DNA from: Porphyromonas bennonis DSM 23058 = JCM 16335
Lineage (GTDB): Bacteria > Bacteroidota > Bacteroidia > Bacteroidales > Porphyromonadaceae
Assembly (NCBI RefSeq): GCF_000375645.1
Contig: NZ_AQWR01000005.1
Coordinates: 168-64,167 of the forward strand
Direction of reading: 5' to 3'
Length of the DNA: 64,000 nt
This document shows positions 27,564-37,986 of the stretch, one piece after another. The translations under genes and the position numbers were made by a program. The notes beneath the pieces were generated by a model. That model was not told the origin of the DNA, ran no database searches, and saw only the letters and a program-made list of their open reading frames with translations. Positions within the stretch are counted from its first letter, which is position 1. The number at the start of each line of letters is the position of its first letter.

Positions 27564-29696
27564 ATGTCAAATAAAAATAATAAGAAGATATATGACCCAA
27601 TAGTGGAGTCTTCTATTTCCGACCAGGAGGACTTCGATACCCTCTTTGATCAGCCCTCATCCGATGGAGGGGGCTCGGGAGGAGATGATGCGAGTGGCGG
27701 TCAGGAGTCTACTCAGAAGACTGAGACTCCCACCCTGGATGCCTACGGTACGTGGCTCAATGAGCAGGTGAAGAGAGGGAAGCTGGATCCCGTGTATGGT
27801 CGTGAGAAGGAACTTCAGCGGATCACTCAGATACTCGCAAGGAAAAAGAAGAATAACCCCCTACTCCTGGGTGAGCCGGGTGTGGGAAAGACAGCGGTAG
27901 TCGAGGCTCTGGCACAGAGAATCGCATCCGGAAATGTCCCACCCTATCTGCTCAATAAGCGGATCGTTGCGGTGGATATGTCGTCCATTGTGGCGGGGAC
28001 GATGTATAGGGGACAATTTGAGGAGCGGATGAAGAAGCTCATCCACGAGCTCAAGGCAAATCCCGATGTCATCCTCTATATGGATGAGATACACACTCTT
28101 ATGGGTAGCGGCAACACCCAGGGAGGAGTCGATGCCGCCAGCATGCTCAAGCCGCCACTGGCACGAGGTGAGATCCGCTGCATCGGTGCCACAACTCTAG
28201 AGGAGTATCGTAAGAGCATCGAGAAAGATGGTGCGATGGACCGGAGATTTCAGAAAGTTATGGTCAACGCTCCTGACGAGAAGGAGACACTCCTTATTCT
28301 AAAGAAGCTCCAGCCGATCTACGAGAAGCACCATCACGTGACTTATACGGAGAAAGCCCTTGAGTCAGCCGTCTATCTGACTGAGCGCTATGTCACTGAC
28401 CGGCAATTCCCCGACAAGGCGATAGATGCTCTCGATGAAGCGGGCGCCTACTCCTTTATCAAGAATCAGAAGCCGGTCGATCTGAAGCCCTATCAAGACC
28501 AGATCGACGAGATACGGAAGCTGAAGCTTCAGTACGTCAACGAAGGGCGGTATGACCTTGCCTCTCAGGCGAGGGATAAGGAGAAGCAGTATCAGGAGGA
28601 TCTTAGGACGGTCAAGCGTAGCCTGGAGCGTGGTGAGATGCTCGGCGACCCTACCCTCGTGGACAGTCAGGAGGTAGAGTACGTGGTGTCTCTGGGGAGC
28701 GGCGTGCCAGTACAGTCCTTTACCGCCGGAGATCTAAAGGCACTCTGTCAGCTAGAGTCTACACTGAAGTCCAAGGTGATCGGTCAGGATCATGTGGTGC
28801 GCGACGTCGCTACAGCCATCCAGCGGAATAAGGTGGGGCTCAGAGACCCGGGGAAGCCCATTGGCTCCTTCCTCTTCTTAGGATCCTCCGGCGTCGGTAA
28901 GACATATCTCTCTAAGATGCTCGCTAAGGAGCTCTTTGGCACAGAGGATGCCATGATCCGTGTGGACATGAGTGAATTTATGGAGAAGTACTCCGTCTCT
29001 CGACTGATCGGTGCTCCTCCCGGATATGTCGGATATGACCAGGGTGGCGAGCTAACGGTGAAAGTGAAGCGACGCCCCTACTCCGTGATCCTCTTCGATG
29101 AGATCGAGAAGGCTCACCCTGATGTACAAAATCTTATGCTACAGATCCTTGATGATGGTGTACTGACAGATAGTACAGGTGACAAGGTTAATTTTAAGAA
29201 CACCATCATCATCATGACATCCAACGTCGGGACTCGCCAATTGAGCGAGTTTGGTACCGGTATAGGATTTAAGGATCAGAGCGATGGAGATGAGGCGGCT
29301 GAGCAGGTGATCCGAAAGGCTCTCAATAAGCGCTTTGCCCCTGAGTTCCTCAATCGTATCGACAAGATCGTTACCTTCAATCAGCTCAAAAAGCAAGACA
29401 TCCGTAAGATTACGGATCTGGAGCTGAGTAAGCTGGATAAGCGTCTGGAGAACCTCAATATCCGAGTGCAGTACTCCGATAAGGCGAGAGACTTCGTGGC
29501 TGAGAAGGGGTTTGATCCTAAGCTCGGAGCCAGACCGCTCAAGAGAGCAATAGCGCAGTACATCGAGGAGATGATCACGGACGGAATCATCAGTGGCGAG
29601 GTGCAGCCGGGAGAGGATTACCAGATCGATGTGGATGGTACGGGGAAGGACATGAAGCTGAAGATCATGGTACCGGAGCCGCTACTGATCTCATAA
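27564..29696 (+). CDS. clpC: ClpC-like AAA+ unfoldase lacking the N domain
   Basis: A 710-residue Hsp100 protein with two AAA+ modules: Walker A GEPGVGKT near residue 105 and GSSGVGKT near 441. Between them lies a UVR-type coiled motif (residues 310-350), which marks ClpC rather than ClpA. The second module has an IGF loop near 567 for ClpP docking. The usual 140-residue Clp_N adaptor domain is absent. The protein opens with about 60 residues rich in Asp, Gly and Ser, then enters the D1 linker ([19 protein letters not shown]). Only 32 bp separate it from the previous gene, so the domain is not simply missed. Confidence 0.88.
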   Translation: MSNKNNKKIYDPIVESSISDQEDFDTLFDQPSSDGGGSGGDDASGGQESTQKTETPTLDAYGTWLNEQVKRGKLDPVYGREKELQRITQILARKKKNNPLLLGEPGVGKTAVVEALAQRIASGNVPPYLLNKRIVAVDMSSIVAGTMYRGQFEERMKKLIHELKANPDVILYMDEIHTLMGSGNTQGGVDAASMLKPPLARGEIRCIGATTLEEYRKSIEKDGAMDRRFQKVMVNAPDEKETLLILKKLQPIYEKHHHVTYTEKALESAVYLTERYVTDRQFPDKAIDALDEAGAYSFIKNQKPVDLKPYQDQIDEIRKLKLQYVNEGRYDLASQARDKEKQYQEDLRTVKRSLERGEMLGDPTLVDSQEVEYVVSLGSGVPVQSFTAGDLKALCQLESTLKSKVIGQDHVVRDVATAIQRNKVGLRDPGKPIGSFLFLGSSGVGKTYLSKMLAKELFGTEDAMIRVDMSEFMEKYSVSRLIGAPPGYVGYDQGGELTVKVKRRPYSVILFDEIEKAHPDVQNLMLQILDDGVLTDSTGDKVNFKNTIIIMTSNVGTRQLSEFGTGIGFKDQSDGDEAAEQVIRKALNKRFAPEFLNRIDKIVTFNQLKKQDIRKITDLELSKLDKRLENLNIRVQYSDKARDFVAEKGFDPKLGARPLKRAIAQYIEEMITDGIISGEVQPGEDYQIDVDGTGKDMKLKIMVPEPLLIS

Positions 29697-29712
29697 GTAA
29701 TTGATACTACTC

Positions 29713-29754
29713 AGAGAGGGGCATTATGGCATATGAGCTGTGATGCCCCTCTCT
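29713..29754. terminator. Hairpin behind clpC
   Basis: AGAGAGGGGCAT (29713-29724) and ATGCCCCTCTCT (29743-29754) form a perfect 12-bp stem with an 18-nt loop, 17 bp after the clpC stop. The T run is poor, so Rho-independent action is likely but not certain. Confidence 0.6.
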
Positions 29755-29793
29755 CTTGGGACTTCGGGCGATCACTTCGTCCCCACAATTGCG

Positions 29794-29801
29794 TATCTTT
29801 G
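29794..29801 (+). promoter_or_regulatory. Promoter -7 box of tsaD
   Basis: TATCTTTG (TAnnTTTG) lies 22 bp upstream of the tsaD ATG. Confidence 0.6.
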
Positions 29802-29823
29802 TAGGAAGAAATCTTAGTAACCA

Positions 29824-30864
29824 ATGGTACCATTCTCAATAGATCCAGATAAAATCATCCTCGGCATCGAGTCCTCCTGCGATGACACCTCAGCTGCTGT
29901 CCTAAGGGGTCAGACACTCTTGTCAAATGTCATAGCGAGCCAAAAGGTCCACGAGCAATACGGTGGCGTAGTGCCCGAACTGGCCAGCCGAGCCCACTTG
30001 CAGAACGTGGTCCCCGTCATCAGTGAGGCTATTCGGCAGGCCGGGATCACGCGTGAGGATATAGACGTGATCGCCTACACGAGAGGTCCCGGTCTCCTAG
30101 GATCCCTGCTGGTCGGAGGGACCTTCGCCAAGGGGATGAGCCAGGCGCTCGGTATCCCGATGGTAGACGTCAATCATCTGCAGGGGCACGTGATGGCTCA
30201 CTTCGTACAGCAGCCGGGCGAGGAGCGACCTGTCCCCCACTTCCCATTCCTCTGCCTGCTCGTATCAGGAGGCAACTCGCAGATTATTCTAGTCCATAGC
30301 CCCCTAGACATGGAGATTATCGGCAAGACCATCGATGATGCTGCCGGCGAAGCATTTGACAAGTGTGCCAAAGTGATGGGACTGGGGTACCCTGGAGGAC
30401 CGGTCGTCGATCGACTTGCCAAGGAGGGAGACCCAAGGGCCTTCCACTTCGCCAAGCCCAGAATAGAGGGCTATGATTACAGCTTCAGTGGGCTGAAGAC
30501 CTCCTTCCTCTACACCCTAAGAGATAATCTGGAGAAGGATCCTCTCTTTATCGAGAAGAATAAGGAGGATCTGTGTGCTTCACTCCAGGAGACCGTGATC
30601 GAGCTCCTCATGGAAAAGCTCGAGCGGGCTGCTGAGGATCTCAATATCGATCAGGTGGGTGTAGCCGGCGGTGTCTCCGCCAATAGCCGCCTAAGACAGG
30701 CCTTTGTGGACTATGGCGAGCGTAGTGGTAAGGCTGTCTTTATTCCCCCATTCAGCTACACGACAGATAATGCGGCGATGATTGCAATGGCCGGTGCCTG
30801 TCTCTATGCTGCAGGTCGACGTAGCGAGATGACGGACGCCCCTTACTCAAGGATCACAATCTAA
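29824..30864 (+). CDS. tsaD: tRNA N6-adenosine threonylcarbamoyltransferase
   Basis: A 346-residue ASKHA-fold protein that transfers threonylcarbamoyl to A37 of ANN-decoding tRNAs. LGIESSCDDTSAAVL at the N terminus, the metal-binding HLQGHVMAH and the GGVSANSRLR segment near the C terminus are diagnostic. The donor is made by the TsaC/Sua5-type protein at 53138. It is followed by the CinA-like gene after 11 bp. Confidence 0.97.
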   Translation: MVPFSIDPDKIILGIESSCDDTSAAVLRGQTLLSNVIASQKVHEQYGGVVPELASRAHLQNVVPVISEAIRQAGITREDIDVIAYTRGPGLLGSLLVGGTFAKGMSQALGIPMVDVNHLQGHVMAHFVQQPGEERPVPHFPFLCLLVSGGNSQIILVHSPLDMEIIGKTIDDAAGEAFDKCAKVMGLGYPGGPVVDRLAKEGDPRAFHFAKPRIEGYDYSFSGLKTSFLYTLRDNLEKDPLFIEKNKEDLCASLQETVIELLMEKLERAAEDLNIDQVGVAGGVSANSRLRQAFVDYGERSGKAVFIPPFSYTTDNAAMIAMAGACLYAAGRRSEMTDAPYSRITI

Positions 30865-30875
30865 GCGCCAAGTAT

Positions 30876-31406
30876 ATGGAATACGATAAGTCACTACACA
30901 AGTACTTGACGGAGCTCAGTGCTACAGCTCTGCAGGTATCCGAACTCCTACTCTCGCTCAAGTCCCACTTGTCAGTGGCTGAGAGCTGCACCGGTGGGCT
31001 GATCGCTGCCACCTGTACTAGTATAAGTGGTGCCTCAGACTGGTTTGATACCGGAGTAACCACTTATACCCGGCACAGCAAGCGTGATGTCCTCGGGCTG
31101 AAGGATCGGGAGATCCGTGACGGGCTTGTCTCTGAGGCCACTGCTATCGCCATGTGCGAGCACATAGCGAAGCTCTCAGCAGTCGATGTCGCACTCTCTA
31201 CCACAGGAGTCGCCGGACCATCGGAGAGCGAGGGGTACAAGCCATGTGCAGCGTGGATCGCCGTCCATACACCTATGGGCACTGTCTCTCGATGGCTCGA
31301 GCATGAGGATGAGGGACGAAACACCAATCGCGCATTCATCGCCCTTCAGGCGCTCTCACTACTTCGCGAAGAGCTGCAGAAGTATCTAGAGACCTCGTGG
31401 GGATGA
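30876..31406 (+). CDS. CinA C-terminal domain protein (PncC-type amidohydrolase)
   Basis: A 176-residue protein consisting only of the CinA C-terminal domain, with [22 protein letters not shown] and STTGVAGPS. Stand-alone members deamidate nicotinamide mononucleotide in pyridine nucleotide recycling. The residues of the active site are visible, so this is the likely role. The last four bases overlap recQ in an ATGA junction. Confidence 0.85.
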   Translation: MEYDKSLHKYLTELSATALQVSELLLSLKSHLSVAESCTGGLIAATCTSISGASDWFDTGVTTYTRHSKRDVLGLKDREIRDGLVSEATAIAMCEHIAKLSAVDVALSTTGVAGPSESEGYKPCAAWIAVHTPMGTVSRWLEHEDEGRNTNRAFIALQALSLLREELQKYLETSWG

Positions 31407-32941
31407 CGCTTCAGGAGGCACTCAAAAAAGCATTCGGATATACTGGCTTCAGACCCAATCAGGAGGAGGCTTGTCGTAACCTTCTCCACGGTCGTGATCA
31501 GCTCGTCATACTGCCCACGGGCGGCGGCAAGTCGATCTGCTATCAGCTGCCGGCCATTCTCCAGGATAGATGTGCCATCGTAGTGTCGCCTCTGATTGCG
31601 CTAATGAGAGACCAGATCGACTCACTCAATCGGCATCACATCCCCTCGGCCACCATCAATAGCTCTCTCTCTGACTCTGTACGACGCCAGGTGCTTCTAC
31701 TGCTACTCAGGGGAAAACTGAAGCTGCTCTACCTGAGCCCGGAGACTCTGATGTCTCCAATGGGAGACTATATCCTGAGCAATGCCAAGATCTCTTTCTT
31801 CGCCATAGACGAGGCTCACTGTATCAGCCAGTGGGGCCATGACTTCAGACCCGAGTACTCGCAGCTTGGATTTCTTAAGCAAAAGTACCCTTCCCTTCCC
31901 ATCATCGCACTGACGGCAACAGCCGACCCTGCCACAAGGAAGGATATTATCAATAAATTGCAGCTGACAGATCCTGTGGAAATAGTCGGGGACTTCGATA
32001 GACCTAACATCCACATCTCGGTACGGCGAGGAGTAAAGAAGAGAGAGAAGCTAAGGCAGATAGCAGACTATATCGAGGAGCAGGGCACACTCTCCAGCGG
32101 CATCATCTACTGCACAAAGCGCAAGGATACTGAGATGCTCTCCGAGTATCTCAATAGTCAAAACATCCACGCTCTGCCCTACCACGCCAATATGTCCCCC
32201 GAAGACAGACTGGTGGTCCATCGTGCCTTCCTTTCGGGAAATGTGCAGGTGGTCTGTGCTACCGTAGCCTTCGGGATGGGGATCGACAAGCCTGATGTGA
32301 GGTGGGTCATACACTACAGTATGCCGATGAATATCGAGCAGTACTATCAGGAAATAGGACGAGTCGGCCGTGATGGTCAACCGGCAGAAGCCCTGATGTA
32401 CTACTCCTTTGGAGATCTAAAGGTACTCGAACTACTCATCAAGAACACCCCAAACGAGGATCTCAATAAGGCTAAAATGGACTATATGAAGCGCTTCTGC
32501 GAAGCAACAGTCTGCCGACGGAAGATCTTATTAGCCTACTTCGGACAGGAGACTGCAGAGGCGTGCGGTAATTGCGACCTCTGCCTCTTGCCACCGGAAG
32601 CTACCTTTGACGGTACAATCCATGCTCAGAAGGTGATGAGCACCATCGTAAGGGCACAAGAGACACTGACTGTGGAGGATGTGGCAAACATTCTGATAGG
32701 ATCTCAGCAGAGAGAGCTCTGGAGCAGAGGGCTCAATAGACTGACCACCTTTGGGATCGGTAGGGATGAGACCTGGCTGGCATGGAGGGAGTATATCTAC
32801 CAGATGACCCAGAATGGTCTCATCGCCATAGACTACAGCAATAGCTGTCGCTTTACGATGACCAAGTTGGGCTGGGAAGTGTTAAGGGGAGAGATGTCCC
32901 TGACACTCACTAAATTCACCCCATATCGCAAGAAAGCGTGA
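31403..32941 (+). CDS. recQ: RecQ-family DNA helicase (short form)
   Basis: A 512-residue 3'-5' helicase. Motif 0 and I are [14 protein letters not shown] and [14 protein letters not shown], and the DEAH box is [19 protein letters not shown]. The zinc-binding part [12 protein letters not shown]...CGNCDLC is followed by a winged-helix region. There is no C-terminal HRDC domain, so the protein is about 100 residues shorter than E. coli RecQ. I start it at ATG 31403 because it overlaps the cinA stop; GTG 31397 is the alternative. Confidence 0.93.
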   Translation: MTLQEALKKAFGYTGFRPNQEEACRNLLHGRDQLVILPTGGGKSICYQLPAILQDRCAIVVSPLIALMRDQIDSLNRHHIPSATINSSLSDSVRRQVLLLLLRGKLKLLYLSPETLMSPMGDYILSNAKISFFAIDEAHCISQWGHDFRPEYSQLGFLKQKYPSLPIIALTATADPATRKDIINKLQLTDPVEIVGDFDRPNIHISVRRGVKKREKLRQIADYIEEQGTLSSGIIYCTKRKDTEMLSEYLNSQNIHALPYHANMSPEDRLVVHRAFLSGNVQVVCATVAFGMGIDKPDVRWVIHYSMPMNIEQYYQEIGRVGRDGQPAEALMYYSFGDLKVLELLIKNTPNEDLNKAKMDYMKRFCEATVCRRKILLAYFGQETAEACGNCDLCLLPPEATFDGTIHAQKVMSTIVRAQETLTVEDVANILIGSQQRELWSRGLNRLTTFGIGRDETWLAWREYIYQMTQNGLIAIDYSNSCRFTMTKLGWEVLRGEMSLTLTKFTPYRKKA

Positions 32942-33059
32942 CCCTACTTATTGAGGGTGTACGTACCTCCACGTGCCGGCGATCTAAACCGCATTACATT
33001 TGGTCTGTAAGCTATGAGCTACAAGTGAATGGCTATCAGCAGGAAGTAGTCTGCCAAAT

Positions 33060-33141
33060 CTAATACCGGTAATAGACAACACTAATACCGATATTAGTCT
33101 CAACTATTACCGGTAATAGTAATCACTATTATCGGTAATAG
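33060..33141. repeat. 82-bp four-unit palindromic array, locus 3
   Basis: Units start at 33060, 33082, 33104 and 33126: CTAATACCGGTAATAG, CTAATACCGATATTAG, CTATTACCGGTAATAG and CTATTATCGGTAATAG. It lies 118 bp after recQ and 89 bp before the metK -7 box. Nothing else was recognised between 32942 and 33059. Confidence 0.95.
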
Positions 33142-33230
33142 TCTGAGGTCATCTAGCTACGCTATCTCTGAAAAAGCACACAGATTAATTGCTTGTGTAA
33201 AACCGATCTGGGAAAAAGGGGAATAAATCG

Positions 33231-33238
33231 TACCTTTG
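33231..33238 (+). promoter_or_regulatory. Promoter -7 box of metK
   Basis: TACCTTTG lies 212 bp before the metK ATG and just upstream of the SAM-II-like aptamer, so the aptamer is at the very 5' end of the transcript. Confidence 0.7.
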
Positions 33239-33246
33239 CGGCAACA

Positions 33247-33297
33247 CGTGGAGAGATTTGTGTCTGCTTGCAACCACGCTAAAACAATGCTAAAGGG
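33247..33297 (+). ncRNA. SAM-II-like riboswitch upstream of metK
   Basis: Stem P1 is CGTGG (33247-33251) with CCACG (33274-33278). The loop carries GATTT (33254-33258), an 8-nt gap and TTGCAA (33268-33273). The 3' pseudoknot strand GCTAAAGGG lies at 33289-33297. Order and spacing match the SAM-II (metA-type) class known from Alphaproteobacteria and Bacteroidota. Unlike classic SAM-II, which hides the gene's own ribosome-binding site, metK starts about 150 nt further on. The call is by eye against the remembered consensus. Confidence 0.75.
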
Positions 33298-33310
33298 CAC
33301 TCTTGAGTCA

Positions 33311-33355
33311 ATGAACAATGATCGGAGCTTCTTGCTCACGGATCGTGGAGTCTGA
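33311..33355 (+). CDS. Possible 14-codon upstream ORF in the metK leader
   Basis: ATG 33311 opens 14 codons ending in TGA 33353-33355. The AAAGGG end of the riboswitch lies 13 bp upstream as a possible ribosome-binding site, and a hairpin starts at the stop codon. The peptide itself has no recognisable feature. It may only serve to place a ribosome on the hairpin's left arm. Confidence 0.3.
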   Translation: MNNDRSFLLTDRGV

Positions 33356-33408
33356 CCGAGAGAGGCTTTGAGCGTTGCATGCTTTTAGGATAAGGGTCTC
33401 TTCTCGGT
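33355..33408 (+). terminator. Hairpin in the metK leader, possible conditional terminator
   Basis: ACCGAGA (33355-33361) pairs with TCTCGGT (33402-33408), and the stem continues with GAGGC against GTCTC after one bulged base. It is followed by TT and then ATAG, which is a weak T run. With the upstream aptamer it could be the expression platform. Confidence 0.4.
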
Positions 33409-33450
33409 TTATAGACATTGTACACTTCATCTACTTAGGTTCATTGATAT

Positions 33451-34749
33451 ATGAAAACTTCTGATACCTACCTCTTTAGCTCCGAGTCTGTGAGCGATGG
33501 ACACCCCGATAAGGTGGCCGACCAGATCTCTGATGCCCTCCTGGACAACTTCCTTGCTCAGGATCCCAAGAGCAAGGTGGCATGTGAGACATTAGTGACT
33601 GCCGGTCAGGTACTTATTGCCGGCGAGATCACCTCTGACGCTTACGTCGACCTGCAGTCTGTCGTGCGAGGAGTGATCGCTGACATCGGTTACACCAAAG
33701 GCGAGTATGGCTTCGATGCGCAGTCGGTCGGTATCCTCAGCGCCATCCACGAGCAGAGTCCTGACATCCATATGGGTGTCGTGCGTGAGTCGGACGAGGA
33801 CCAGGGCGCAGGAGATCAGGGGATTATGTTTGGCTACGCCTCATGTGAGAGCGACAACTATATGCCACTCCCGATCGAGCTGTCTCACTCGATGCTGCAG
33901 ATCCTATCCCAGATCCGCAAGGAGGAGCCGGACCTTATGCCCTACCTTCGTCCTGATGCTAAGGGACAGGTGACACTGGAGTATAATATGGACCGCACTC
34001 CTAAGCGCGTCAATACCATCGTCCTCAGCACACAGCATGATGACTTCGTAAAGCCGCATGATGGGATGAGCCAGGCAGAAGCTGACCGACTGATGCAGGA
34101 GAAGATCTCAGAGGATGTCCGCCGTATTGTGATCCCGAGGCTGATCGAGAAGTACAGCTCTAAGGTCCAGAACCTCCTCGATGATCAGGTCAGGTATCTG
34201 ATCAATCCTACCGGTCGCTTTGTCCTCGGTGGTCCAGCCGGGGATACCGGTCTGACCGGACGTAAGATCATCGTAGATACCTATGGCGGCCGGGCTGCTC
34301 ATGGTGGTGGTGCCTTCAGCGGTAAGGATCCGAGTAAGGTGGATCGCTCCGCTACCTATGCTGCTCGTTATCTCGCCAAAAACCTGGTTGCCGCCGGGGT
34401 GAGCGATGAGATCAAGATCCAGGTCGCCTACGCCATCGGTCAGGCAGATCCGGTGAGCATCTATGTGGATACCTACGGCAGGAGCAGAGTACGTGAGACG
34501 GATGGCGAGATCGCCTCGATGCTGTCCTCTCTCTTCGACCTCAGACCCTATCACATCATCAAGTCACTTCACCTGGAGTCGCCGATCTACAGGGAGAGCT
34601 CTGCCTACGGGCATATCGGCCGCACACCTCGAGTGGCGACGAAGTCCTTTACGGATGGGAATGGTCGGACGCTCACTAAGGAGGTGGAGCTCTTTGCCTG
34701 GGAAAAAACGGATCTCGTCGATAAGGTCAGGGGTGCTTTCCACTTCTGA
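33451..34749 (+). CDS. metK: S-adenosylmethionine synthetase
   Basis: A 432-residue enzyme that makes SAM from methionine and [20 protein letters not shown] at the N terminus and the [16 protein letters not shown] loop near residue 285-300 are diagnostic. It is somewhat longer than E. coli MetK (384 residues), as in other Bacteroidota. It is preceded by a 200-nt leader with a SAM-II-like aptamer and followed by the methyltransferase gene after 21 bp. Confidence 0.98.
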   Translation: MKTSDTYLFSSESVSDGHPDKVADQISDALLDNFLAQDPKSKVACETLVTAGQVLIAGEITSDAYVDLQSVVRGVIADIGYTKGEYGFDAQSVGILSAIHEQSPDIHMGVVRESDEDQGAGDQGIMFGYASCESDNYMPLPIELSHSMLQILSQIRKEEPDLMPYLRPDAKGQVTLEYNMDRTPKRVNTIVLSTQHDDFVKPHDGMSQAEADRLMQEKISEDVRRIVIPRLIEKYSSKVQNLLDDQVRYLINPTGRFVLGGPAGDTGLTGRKIIVDTYGGRAAHGGGAFSGKDPSKVDRSATYAARYLAKNLVAAGVSDEIKIQVAYAIGQADPVSIYVDTYGRSRVRETDGEIASMLSSLFDLRPYHIIKSLHLESPIYRESSAYGHIGRTPRVATKSFTDGNGRTLTKEVELFAWEKTDLVDKVRGAFHF

Positions 34750-34770
34750 TACTCGCCAGAAGAATAACTT

Positions 34771-35499
34771 ATGTCCGTCTTCCGCATGAAGGGCTTCGAG
34801 CTCGAGCAGGGCGAAGCAGCCATGAAGGTGGGTACCGACGGCACAGTGCTGGGTGCATACACCATCGAGTGGCTGCTGAAAAGGCATATCCAGCCTCGGC
34901 TGATCCTCGATGTAGGCACAGGGACGGGAGTCATCGCCCTCATGCTGGCTCAGAAGTTTTCCTCCGCAGTGGTTCATGCTATCGAGATCGATCATGGAGC
35001 AGCAGAGACTGCAAGGCGCAATTTCTCCCACTCTCCTTTCTCATCCCGGCTTCAGCTTACCGAGGGGGACTATGGCTTAGTTAGAGCGGAGGACCTGACC
35101 GACAGGTACGACCTGATCGTCAGTAACCCACCCTACCACAATGGGAGCTACCTCCCCGAGGATGAGCGGCGGCAGATCGCCCGACACAGCGGGACGCTGC
35201 CCCCGGAGGTATTCTTCGGGATCTCCTCAGAGCTGCTGTCGCCGAGGGGGTACATCGCAGTGGTTTTACCATCGAGCCAGCTACCCCTTTACGATTACGC
35301 AGCATCATCCTTCGGGCTGGAGATGATTCACCGTTGTCTCATCCAGACCGTGGCAGGCAAGGCTTGCAAGCGTGTCATAGGACTATGGACACGTGGAGAA
35401 AAGAGCGACTGTACAGATGAGCTGCTGACTATCTCCTCAGGTGAGGGCTACAGCGACCGATATGCGGAGTTGATGCGAGACTTTCTGACGATATTTTGA
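34771..35499 (+). CDS. tRNA1(Val) adenine-37 N6-methyltransferase-like protein
   Basis: A 242-residue class I methyltransferase of the TrmN6/YfiC type. MKVGTDGTVLGA, motif I LDVGTGTGVIALM, and the catalytic NPPY in IVSNPPYHNGSY mark N6-adenine methylation. The family modifies A37 of tRNA1(Val) in E. coli; the tRNA target here is inferred. Location right behind metK places a SAM user beside its supplier. Confidence 0.85.
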   Translation: MSVFRMKGFELEQGEAAMKVGTDGTVLGAYTIEWLLKRHIQPRLILDVGTGTGVIALMLAQKFSSAVVHAIEIDHGAAETARRNFSHSPFSSRLQLTEGDYGLVRAEDLTDRYDLIVSNPPYHNGSYLPEDERRQIARHSGTLPPEVFFGISSELLSPRGYIAVVLPSSQLPLYDYAASSFGLEMIHRCLIQTVAGKACKRVIGLWTRGEKSDCTDELLTISSGEGYSDRYAELMRDFLTIF

Positions 35500-35531
35500 T
35501 TGCGGAGGTGGCATAAGCACATACTTTATGG

Positions 35532-35539
35532 TAAATTTG
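35532..35539 (+). promoter_or_regulatory. Promoter -7 box of hpt-adk
   Basis: TAAATTTG (TAnnTTTG) lies 25 bp upstream of the hpt ATG in the 65-bp gap after the methyltransferase gene. Confidence 0.45.
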
Positions 35540-35564
35540 TTTTTTAATCATAGGAACGTAGATC

Positions 35565-36140
35565 ATGAAGTCAATAGAGGTGGATGGGCTGACATTTAAG
35601 CCCTATCTGTCACAGGAGGAGCTGCACCCTCACATAGCGAGAGTTGCGAAGGAGATCATCGCGGACGTGGGAGACAGAGATCCGCTCTTTGTCTGTATCC
35701 TCAACGGAGCATTTATGTTTGGCTCTGACATTGCCCATCTGCTGGACAAACCCTACGAGATGGCCTTTGCGAAGTACAGCTCCTACTCGGGTATGCACTC
35801 CACGGGTCGGCTCACGGAGGTTATGGCTCCACAGATTGATGTTAAGGGACGCGTCGTGGTGGTGCTGGAGGATCTTGTGGACACCGGATTTACCCTAACA
35901 CAGATTAAGGAACTCTACCTCTCCCGAGGTGCCGAGGAGGTGCGCATAGCTGTCATGCTCGATAAGCCCAATGCACACAAGGATGCATCTCTCGAGCTGG
36001 ACTATGTGGGGATGGAGATCCCAGATGACTTTATCGTGGGTCACGGACTGGACTACAATGGCTTCGGACGGATGCTCAATGACATCTTCGTGGTCGACGA
36101 GGAGTCCCTCCGGAAGAAGAATCAATCACTCAACATATAA
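35565..36140 (+). CDS. hpt: Hypoxanthine phosphoribosyltransferase
   Basis: A 191-residue purine salvage enzyme that converts hypoxanthine and guanine to IMP and GMP. The PRPP-binding motif is VVVLEDLVDTGFTL, and VCILNGAFMFGSDI and KYSSYSG are family segments. It is followed by adk after 2 bp, so the two nucleotide genes are co-transcribed. Confidence 0.94.
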   Translation: MKSIEVDGLTFKPYLSQEELHPHIARVAKEIIADVGDRDPLFVCILNGAFMFGSDIAHLLDKPYEMAFAKYSSYSGMHSTGRLTEVMAPQIDVKGRVVVVLEDLVDTGFTLTQIKELYLSRGAEEVRIAVMLDKPNAHKDASLELDYVGMEIPDDFIVGHGLDYNGFGRMLNDIFVVDEESLRKKNQSLNI

Positions 36141-36142
36141 TC

Positions 36143-36718
36143 ATGCTTAATATCATCATATTCGGGGCTCCCGGCTCCGGCAAGGGTACCCAGAGTGCAC
36201 ACATCAAGGAGCACTACAACCTCAATCACATCTCCACAGGGGATCTCCTGCGTGCAGAGATCAAGAAGGGAACTCCCCTGGGGAAGAAGGTGGAGGGGCT
36301 CATCAGCGAGGGACACCTCGTACCCGATGAGACCATCGTGAGTATCATGGAGGGTCATATCGAGGATCCCGGTGAGTATGCCGGTATCATCTTCGATGGC
36401 TTCCCCCGCACGGTAGCCCAGGCTGAGGCGCTGGACACGATGCTGAGTACTCATGGCGAGAGCGTCACTCTTCTGCTGGAGCTACAGGTAGGTGAGGAGG
36501 AGCTCATCAGCCGCATCCTCGAGCGAGGAAAGGTTTCCGGTCGAGCTGATGACAACGAGGAGTCGGCTCGTGAGCGACTCAAGGTCTACCACAACGAGAC
36601 TGAGCCGGTCCGCAACTTCTACTCCAAGCAAGGCAAGTACGTTGCTTTAGAGGGCGAGGGCAGTATCGATGAGATTACGGAGCGGATCATCAAGGCTATC
36701 GATAACTTCGTAGCCTGA
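36143..36718 (+). CDS. adk: Adenylate kinase
   Basis: A 191-residue kinase with P-loop GAPGSGKGTQ at residues 7-16, NMP-binding HISTGDLLRAEI and the short lid GRADDNEESARERL. The short lid without a zinc-finger insert resembles the AK1-type small variant and explains the length below the 215 residues of E. coli Adk. Confidence 0.96.
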   Translation: MLNIIIFGAPGSGKGTQSAHIKEHYNLNHISTGDLLRAEIKKGTPLGKKVEGLISEGHLVPDETIVSIMEGHIEDPGEYAGIIFDGFPRTVAQAEALDTMLSTHGESVTLLLELQVGEEELISRILERGKVSGRADDNEESARERLKVYHNETEPVRNFYSKQGKYVALEGEGSIDEITERIIKAIDNFVA

Positions 36719-36781
36719 TACCGTCATCTAGTAGATTCTCTCACGCATCAGGAAAAAGTTCCCTCTGAAGAAATAAGTGCC

Positions 36782-37939
36782 ATGGCTGAGTCAGGATTTG
36801 TCGATTACGTAAAGATCTATTGCCGGAGCGGCAAGGGAGGACAGGGATGTGTCCACTTCTACAGATCCAAGCGGAGTCCTAAGGGAGGACCTGACGGAGG
36901 TGATGGCGGTCGCGGAGGTGATGTCTACCTAAGGGGTGATCGGAACTACTGGACCCTCCTTCACCTTCGCTACAATCGCCATATCTTTGCCGGAAATGGC
37001 AAGAGCGGTGGTGAGAACAACCGCACCGGCGCCGATGGAGAGGATATCTACATTGACGTCCCACTCGGGACCGCCTGCTACGATGCCGACACGGGAGACT
37101 ACATCACCGAGGTGCGAGAGCATGGAGAGGTGATCAGGATCCTGAAGGGAGGTCGTGGGGGACAGGGAAACACCCGCTTTGCCACCTCGACCAATCAGGC
37201 TCCCCGCTTCGCTCAGCCCGGTGAGGCGCGCGAGGAGCGGGAGGTGATACTCCAGCTGAAGTTGCTGGCCGATGTGGGACTGGTAGGCTTCCCCAACGCA
37301 GGGAAGTCGACCCTTCTATCTGCTATCACCACCTCTAAGCCCAAGGTGGCGAACTACCCATTCACGACACTGGTGCCCAACCTCGGCATCGTGAAGTACC
37401 GCGATGGTCGCTCCTTCGTCATGGCAGACATCCCCGGGATCATCGAGGGTGCTGCCGAGGGCAAGGGGCTGGGACTCCGCTTCCTCCGTCATATCGAGCG
37501 CAATGCCGCCCTACTCTTCCTCATCCCCTCCAATGCTGACAACATCTCAGAGGAGTACGAGATACTGCTGGGAGAGCTGGAGAAGTACAACCCCTCGCTG
37601 CTGGATAAGAATAGGGTCCTGGGCATCTCAAAGTCCGACCTCGTTGATGAGGATCTCGAGGAAATGATTCGCGAGACTCTCCCAGAAGGGGTGCCGGTCT
37701 GCTTCTTCTCCTCGGTAACCGGACAGGGAGTGGCAGAGCTCAAGGATCTGATCTGGAAGAGCATTACCGTCAATAACTTTGAGGCGGTCTCTCCTCTCGT
37801 GGAGCAGAATCTCAATCGCACCCTGCAAGGGGTCGAACTCGATGAGAGCGAGGATGATGCTGTGGAGTCCTCCGACACTGACGAGGAGTCCGCGGAGACC
37901 GATGCCGGAGGTAGGATGCATGACGAGGATCCCTACTGA
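36782..37939 (+). CDS. obg: Obg-family GTPase
   Basis: A 385-residue ribosome-assembly and stress GTPase. The Gly-rich Obg fold fills residues 1-158, the G domain has G1 GFPNAGKST near 168 and G3 DIPGIIEGA, and the tail of about 50 residues is acidic (Asp/Glu/Ser), as in other Obg proteins with variable C termini. It stands between adk and gltX in the same direction. Confidence 0.96.
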   Translation: MAESGFVDYVKIYCRSGKGGQGCVHFYRSKRSPKGGPDGGDGGRGGDVYLRGDRNYWTLLHLRYNRHIFAGNGKSGGENNRTGADGEDIYIDVPLGTACYDADTGDYITEVREHGEVIRILKGGRGGQGNTRFATSTNQAPRFAQPGEAREEREVILQLKLLADVGLVGFPNAGKSTLLSAITTSKPKVANYPFTTLVPNLGIVKYRDGRSFVMADIPGIIEGAAEGKGLGLRFLRHIERNAALLFLIPSNADNISEEYEILLGELEKYNPSLLDKNRVLGISKSDLVDEDLEEMIRETLPEGVPVCFFSSVTGQGVAELKDLIWKSITVNNFEAVSPLVEQNLNRTLQGVELDESEDDAVESSDTDEESAETDAGGRMHDEDPY

Positions 37940-37986
37940 TCCTATGACCCAACGACAGCGACAGAACGATAGATAAGAATACAGAC

